Under the pieces are notes generated by a model, which saw only the letters and a program-made list of their open reading frames with translations, did not search any database and was not told the origin of the DNA. Shown in pieces: positions 60,907-64,000 of a stretch of 64,000 nucleotides of DNA. This DNA comes from Clostridiaceae bacterium. Lineage in GTDB: Bacteria > Bacillota > Clostridia > Oscillospirales > Acutalibacteraceae. How positions within the stretch are numbered: position 1 is the first letter of the stretch; each line of letters begins with the position of its first letter. The stretch is from the NCBI GenBank assembly GCA_016288315.1, contig JAEEYU010000007.1, forward strand, positions 1-64,000. Direction: 5' to 3'. The position numbers and the translations under genes were made by a program.

Positions 60907-61893
60907 TTACTGAAGGTATGCGAACAGGTCGTCGCCTGTTTTTGCCGTGAGGTATGAGGGGGCGATGTCAAGAACGGTTCTGCAGCCCCTGAAGCCCTCT
61001 GCGCTCAGGCGGTATGCCGCTCTTGCGTATGCGAGAAGAACGGAGGCGGTGAACTCGGGGTTGGAGTCGAGAGTCAGGCGGTATTCAATCATCGCCCTGT
61101 CCTCTCCGTTTTTGCCGATGCTGCCGCAGCGGAACACAAAGCCCTGGTGGGGCAGACCGCTGTGGTCGCGGTCGAGCTCCTCCTGAGTTATGAACGTTAC
61201 CGTCGTGTCATAATCGGCGAAGTAGTTGGGCATCTCTTTGATTTCTTTTTCGATTCTCGCCTTGTCCGCGCCCTCTTCTGCAACAACAAAGCACTCTCTT
61301 GTGTGCTTCTGGCGTGTCGTGAGGTCGGGGTTTGCACCGCTTCGCACAGCGTCAAGAGCGGCAGGCACGGGAACGGTATATTGTTTTGCGTCTTTGACGC
61401 CCTCAACTCTGCGTATGGCGTCGGAATGTCCCTGGCTTACGCCCTTGCCCCAGAACGCATAGTCTCTGCCTACGGGCAGAACTGCGTCGCCGTAAATGTG
61501 GTTTACCGAGAAAAGGCCCGGGTCCCAGCCGACGGAGATAACGCCTACAGTGCCGTTCTCTTTTGCAACTTTGTCAACGTTTTTGAAATGCTCCGCTATG
61601 CGCACGTGGGTGTCAAAGGAGTCAACAACATTGAAGTATTCTGCAAGCGCCGGTGTCTGAACGGGCAGGTCTGTCGCGCTGCCGCCGCAGACTATCATAA
61701 CGTCGATTTCGTCCTTGTGTGCGGGCGCGTCTTCCGATTTGTAAACGGGAACACCCTGCGTGATTGTCCTGACCGTCGAGGGGTCGCGCCTTGTGAAAAC
61801 AGCCGCAAGAACCGTGTCGGGGTTCTGCATAATTGCGTATTCAACGCCCTTTGAGAGATTGCCGTAGCCGTAAAGTCCTATTCTGATGCTCAT
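60907..61893 (-). CDS. ddh: meso-Diaminopimelate D-dehydrogenase
   Basis: A 328-aa NADPH enzyme that makes meso-diaminopimelate directly from tetrahydrodipicolinate and ammonia, for lysine and peptidoglycan. The Rossmann motif is GLYGYGNLSKGVEYA. VVDSFDTHVRIAEHF, SVGWDPGLFS and FWGKGVSQGHSDAIRRVEGV are hallmarks of Ddh substrate and cofactor binding. Full length. It lies six bases after the P-type-ATPase-like gene and ends at a terminator. Confidence 0.96.
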   Translation of the reverse strand: MSIRIGLYGYGNLSKGVEYAIMQNPDTVLAAVFTRRDPSTVRTITQGVPVYKSEDAPAHKDEIDVMIVCGGSATDLPVQTPALAEYFNVVDSFDTHVRIAEHFKNVDKVAKENGTVGVISVGWDPGLFSVNHIYGDAVLPVGRDYAFWGKGVSQGHSDAIRRVEGVKDAKQYTVPVPAALDAVRSGANPDLTTRQKHTRECFVVAEEGADKARIEKEIKEMPNYFADYDTTVTFITQEELDRDHSGLPHQGFVFRCGSIGKNGEDRAMIEYRLTLDSNPEFTASVLLAYARAAYRLSAEGFRGCRTVLDIAPSYLTAKTGDDLFAYLQ

Positions 61894-61899
61894 AATATT

Positions 61900-64000
61900 T
61901 TAATCCTTTCTGTTGATTAAATCCGGAACAAAGTATGCCGCCGCCGCGACAGCCGCCGCAATAAGGCAGGAGGTTATCGAGCCGGGAACATTTGAGGTCG
62001 CCGCAAGAATCACGCAAACCGCAAATCCGAGAACGGCGAGCGCGATCTGAAGCATTATACCGAAATCCGCGTTCTTCACAAGCGATGCCGCCGCCGTTAC
62101 CGCGCGCAGCATTGTGAAGGCATCGCCGTTGTGACCGAGCTTTGCGGGGGCGCTTTCCGCCTCCTCGTTTCGCCTGCGCGCAAACAGTCTGCCCGCCACG
62201 CTTCCGAGAACGCAGAACGCCGTTTTCGGCAGCCCGAATCCGCGCGAGAGCAGGTCCTCCGTGACGTTCACGTCATTTGTGCGCACAATTATCGAAACAC
62301 CCGAATCCTCAAGCTTTTCAAAGAAGGGTCGCAGGTTTAAGTCAACCGCATAGCTCACAACAAACATAGCGGCAAGCTTTCCGCACACCGCAAGGTAGAG
62401 CACCCTCTTGCCAGTCGAAGTGTATTTCTCCTCAAGCGCAGGGTCTGGAACGTTTACCCCGTGGTTTTCAAGCAGCGTTCTGTTGCCGAGCAGAACCTTC
62501 TGCGAGTGTATCCTTGCCGAAATGCCGAGCTTGTCTTCGTATGCGAGGTCCCGCACCGTCGGCAGAAGGTTGTGGTCCTCGCTTATCACGTTTTCAAAGC
62601 ATTCGCGAAGCGGACCGTTAGATTTTATGACAAGCGCCGCCGCGTAAACAAGCAGGTCGTCCATGCGAATCTGTTTGAAATCGACCATACCGTGCATACG
62701 GCATTTTGAGCGGTTGAAGATGTCGCCGCTGTCGAGCACGACGCCGTTTGTGTTAGTGAATTCAAGGGCGGAATCAAGTCCCGAAACAAAGGCGCCGTCC
62801 TTGTTGAGCGCCCTACCCGCGGAGTTGAGCGAAACGGCGGGAACAAACGAGGCAAACAGCGGTGCGCTCAGCACAAACGCGCTCACAGCCGCCGTGAATG
62901 CGGCAAGAAAATCTCTTGCAATAAAACTGCTTACGCCTGCCGTTACAAGAGCCGCAACAGCAGAGAGAGGCAGTATTCTCTTAACCGCCTTGACCTCGGG
63001 CTGACTGCTGTCGGAGTATTTCATAAAGCCCTCGGGAAAATCCGCCTTTGAGGAGTAGAGCAGGTCAGCCCTGTCAAGCATAATGCCCCTGCTGAGCTCC
63101 CTTATCTCGTTTTCATCCTCAAAATTGTGTATGGTGTAAAGCTTCTTTTCATATTTGTATGCGCACAGTTCAAAGTTCTTGATTATGCGCTTTGCGTTGA
63201 AGTAGTCCGCCGCGCTGACGGCAGCAAAGGCGAGAATGCCGAGCATCGCAAAAACGGGTGTGTCGCCGCCCTGCCTGATTTCAACCGCCGCCGAGACGGT
63301 CAGGTGCAAAAAGATAAGGGCGTTGGCAACAGCCGCAACGGATGACGAGTCGGGGCTGCCCTTGAGAACCGAGTTGAAGCCGGCTGAAAGAATCCTGCTG
63401 TTGAAAACCATAGCCGCAATAAGAATAACGGCGTTGGCTATGTAGTAGCCCGCTCCGCCCGTGCAGAAAAGGGATGACTCCGAAAAAGCCGCAACAAGGT
63501 TGAATATGAGAAGCACGATTTCAAGCAGTGCGTCAATTAAAATCTGGCGCAGGCAGATAATTCCCGCCGCATTGAGCGAGGAGTGAACGTGCCTGCGGTC
63601 TGCCGGCTCGTTGTATTCGGGCAGCGCCTTGCCCAGAGAATAGAGCCGTCTGCCGCCCGTCGTCTTTTTAGCCTTCTTCTTTTTGGGCTGTTCGGGGGCC
63701 GCGCCCGGTATTTCATCATCGGCTATCTTTTCAAACGATATTCCGTCAATTTCCTCGGGCACGTCGTCTTTAAGCTCCTCGGCGGTTACAATAAAGTCCT
63801 TTGCCTTGTGCCGCCTTGACTCGCTGAGCATCGCCTCAAGCTCCGCCTCGCTCGTGCTGTCGGGCAGAGACTCCTCGGGAACGGGCTCAAAGCCGGAGAG
63901 CTTTATCTGACCGGGGAATTCCTCATCTTTGAGTTCAATCGGGGCGGGCTCGTTCTTTTTGCCCGCAACCCTTGTTCTGTCAACCGCCTTTGCCTTGTCT
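61900..64000 (-). CDS. P-type ATPase-like membrane protein without DKTGT (partial)
   Basis: The frame stays open from 61900 to the window end with no stop, so the track start at 63831 is internal and the true N-terminus lies beyond 64000. The visible part (about 700 aa) begins with an acidic, low-complexity cytoplasmic region. Paired membrane segments follow, with a soluble domain after them and two last membrane segments. The soluble domain matches P-type ATPases in order: VVLDSGDIFN where DKTGT should be, KVLLGNRTLLENHGV (N-domain of heavy-metal ATPases), and GVSIIVRTNDVNV where TGDN is expected. Phosphorylation chemistry therefore appears lost. Co-transcribed with ddh, six bases downstream. 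Confidence 0.7.
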   Translation of the reverse strand, partial: DKAKAVDRTRVAGKKNEPAPIELKDEEFPGQIKLSGFEPVPEESLPDSTSEAELEAMLSESRRHKAKDFIVTAEELKDDVPEEIDGISFEKIADDEIPGAAPEQPKKKKAKKTTGGRRLYSLGKALPEYNEPADRRHVHSSLNAAGIICLRQILIDALLEIVLLIFNLVAAFSESSLFCTGGAGYYIANAVILIAAMVFNSRILSAGFNSVLKGSPDSSSVAAVANALIFLHLTVSAAVEIRQGGDTPVFAMLGILAFAAVSAADYFNAKRIIKNFELCAYKYEKKLYTIHNFEDENEIRELSRGIMLDRADLLYSSKADFPEGFMKYSDSSQPEVKAVKRILPLSAVAALVTAGVSSFIARDFLAAFTAAVSAFVLSAPLFASFVPAVSLNSAGRALNKDGAFVSGLDSALEFTNTNGVVLDSGDIFNRSKCRMHGMVDFKQIRMDDLLVYAAALVIKSNGPLRECFENVISEDHNLLPTVRDLAYEDKLGISARIHSQKVLLGNRTLLENHGVNVPDPALEEKYTSTGKRVLYLAVCGKLAAMFVVSYAVDLNLRPFFEKLEDSGVSIIVRTNDVNVTEDLLSRGFGLPKTAFCVLGSVAGRLFARRRNEEAESAPAKLGHNGDAFTMLRAVTAAASLVKNADFGIMLQIALAVLGFAVCVILAATSNVPGSITSCLIAAAVAAAAYFVPDLINRKD

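Noticed and set aside
61900-63831. The track ORF as a complete 643-aa protein
   Set aside because: The reading frame continues without a stop to the window end, and the chosen Met has no ribosome site, so the gene is partial.
1-64000. A prophage, integrative element or toxin-antitoxin system
   Set aside because: I found no integrase, phage structural genes, conjugation genes or toxin-antitoxin pair; gene style is even across the window.

Overview
The window reads as a chromosomal segment of an anaerobic, Gram-positive Clostridia bacterium, most likely a gut Oscillospiraceae/Ruminococcaceae relative. This rests on gene content and style: a SigH-like sigma factor, ZapA next to a U32 peptidase, an AbrB/SpoVT-type regulator, indolepyruvate:ferredoxin oxidoreductase, meso-diaminopimelate dehydrogenase, plant-glycan hydrolases, many lipoproteins, AGGAGG-type ribosome sites and TTGACA-N17-TATAAT promoters. 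I see no prophage, CRISPR array, plasmid functions or intact transposase. The species cannot be named from the sequence alone.

Layout. 0.3-12 kb: sigma factor, zinc-ribbon protein preceded by a degenerate tRNA-like sequence, GH2 glycosidase, a MarR-controlled heterodimeric ABC exporter, zapA-U32 peptidase, a lipoprotein, a nitroreductase, tRNA-Thr and tRNA-Tyr. 12.2-16.3 kb: thioesterase-iorA-iorB-paaK, an aromatic 2-oxoacid/aryl-CoA module. 16.4-20.5 kb: a compact assembly line (AMP-dependent acyl ligase, condensation-domain protein, acyl carrier protein) followed by two small membrane proteins; this is the most interesting accessory locus. 20.5-23.3 kb: larB-larC-larE for the nickel-pincer cofactor. 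23.3-26.9 kb: a TPP-riboswitch thiazole operon, thiS-F-G-H and a TenI/ThiE-like gene. 26.9-32.4 kb: corA, then a minus-strand run of M20 peptidase, lysoplasmalogenase, AbrB-type regulator, esterase and lytic transglycosylase.

32.4-47.5 kb (minus strand): a 1298-aa secreted repeat protein, a SurA/PpiC-like foldase, a uxaC-glpK-malic enzyme operon, a 280-bp palindromic repeat element lodged in a terminator, a GH3 glucosidase with swapped domain order plus a secreted Gly/Ser-linker protein, and cysteine synthase. 48-50 kb (plus strand): secreted metallophosphoesterase and a secreted PENP-repeat protein. 50-60.7 kb: a probable eight-gene minus-strand operon (solute-binding lipoprotein, recG, GPH symporter, Gfo/Idh oxidoreductase, MATE, FMN-binding protein, CDF, lipase). 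60.9-64 kb: ddh and a partial protein resembling a P-type ATPase that has lost its DKTGT motif.

The main candidates for something under-described are the ligase/condensation/carrier cluster at 16.4-20.5 kb, the structured repeat element (two copies, 171 of 173 aligned bases identical, both beside terminator arms), the tRNA-like leader at 975-1043, and the pseudo-P-type ATPase at the right edge. Coordinates come from reading the sequence and the supplied ORF track; start sites were moved where a ribosome site favoured an internal codon. Family names come from motif recognition, not from any search.
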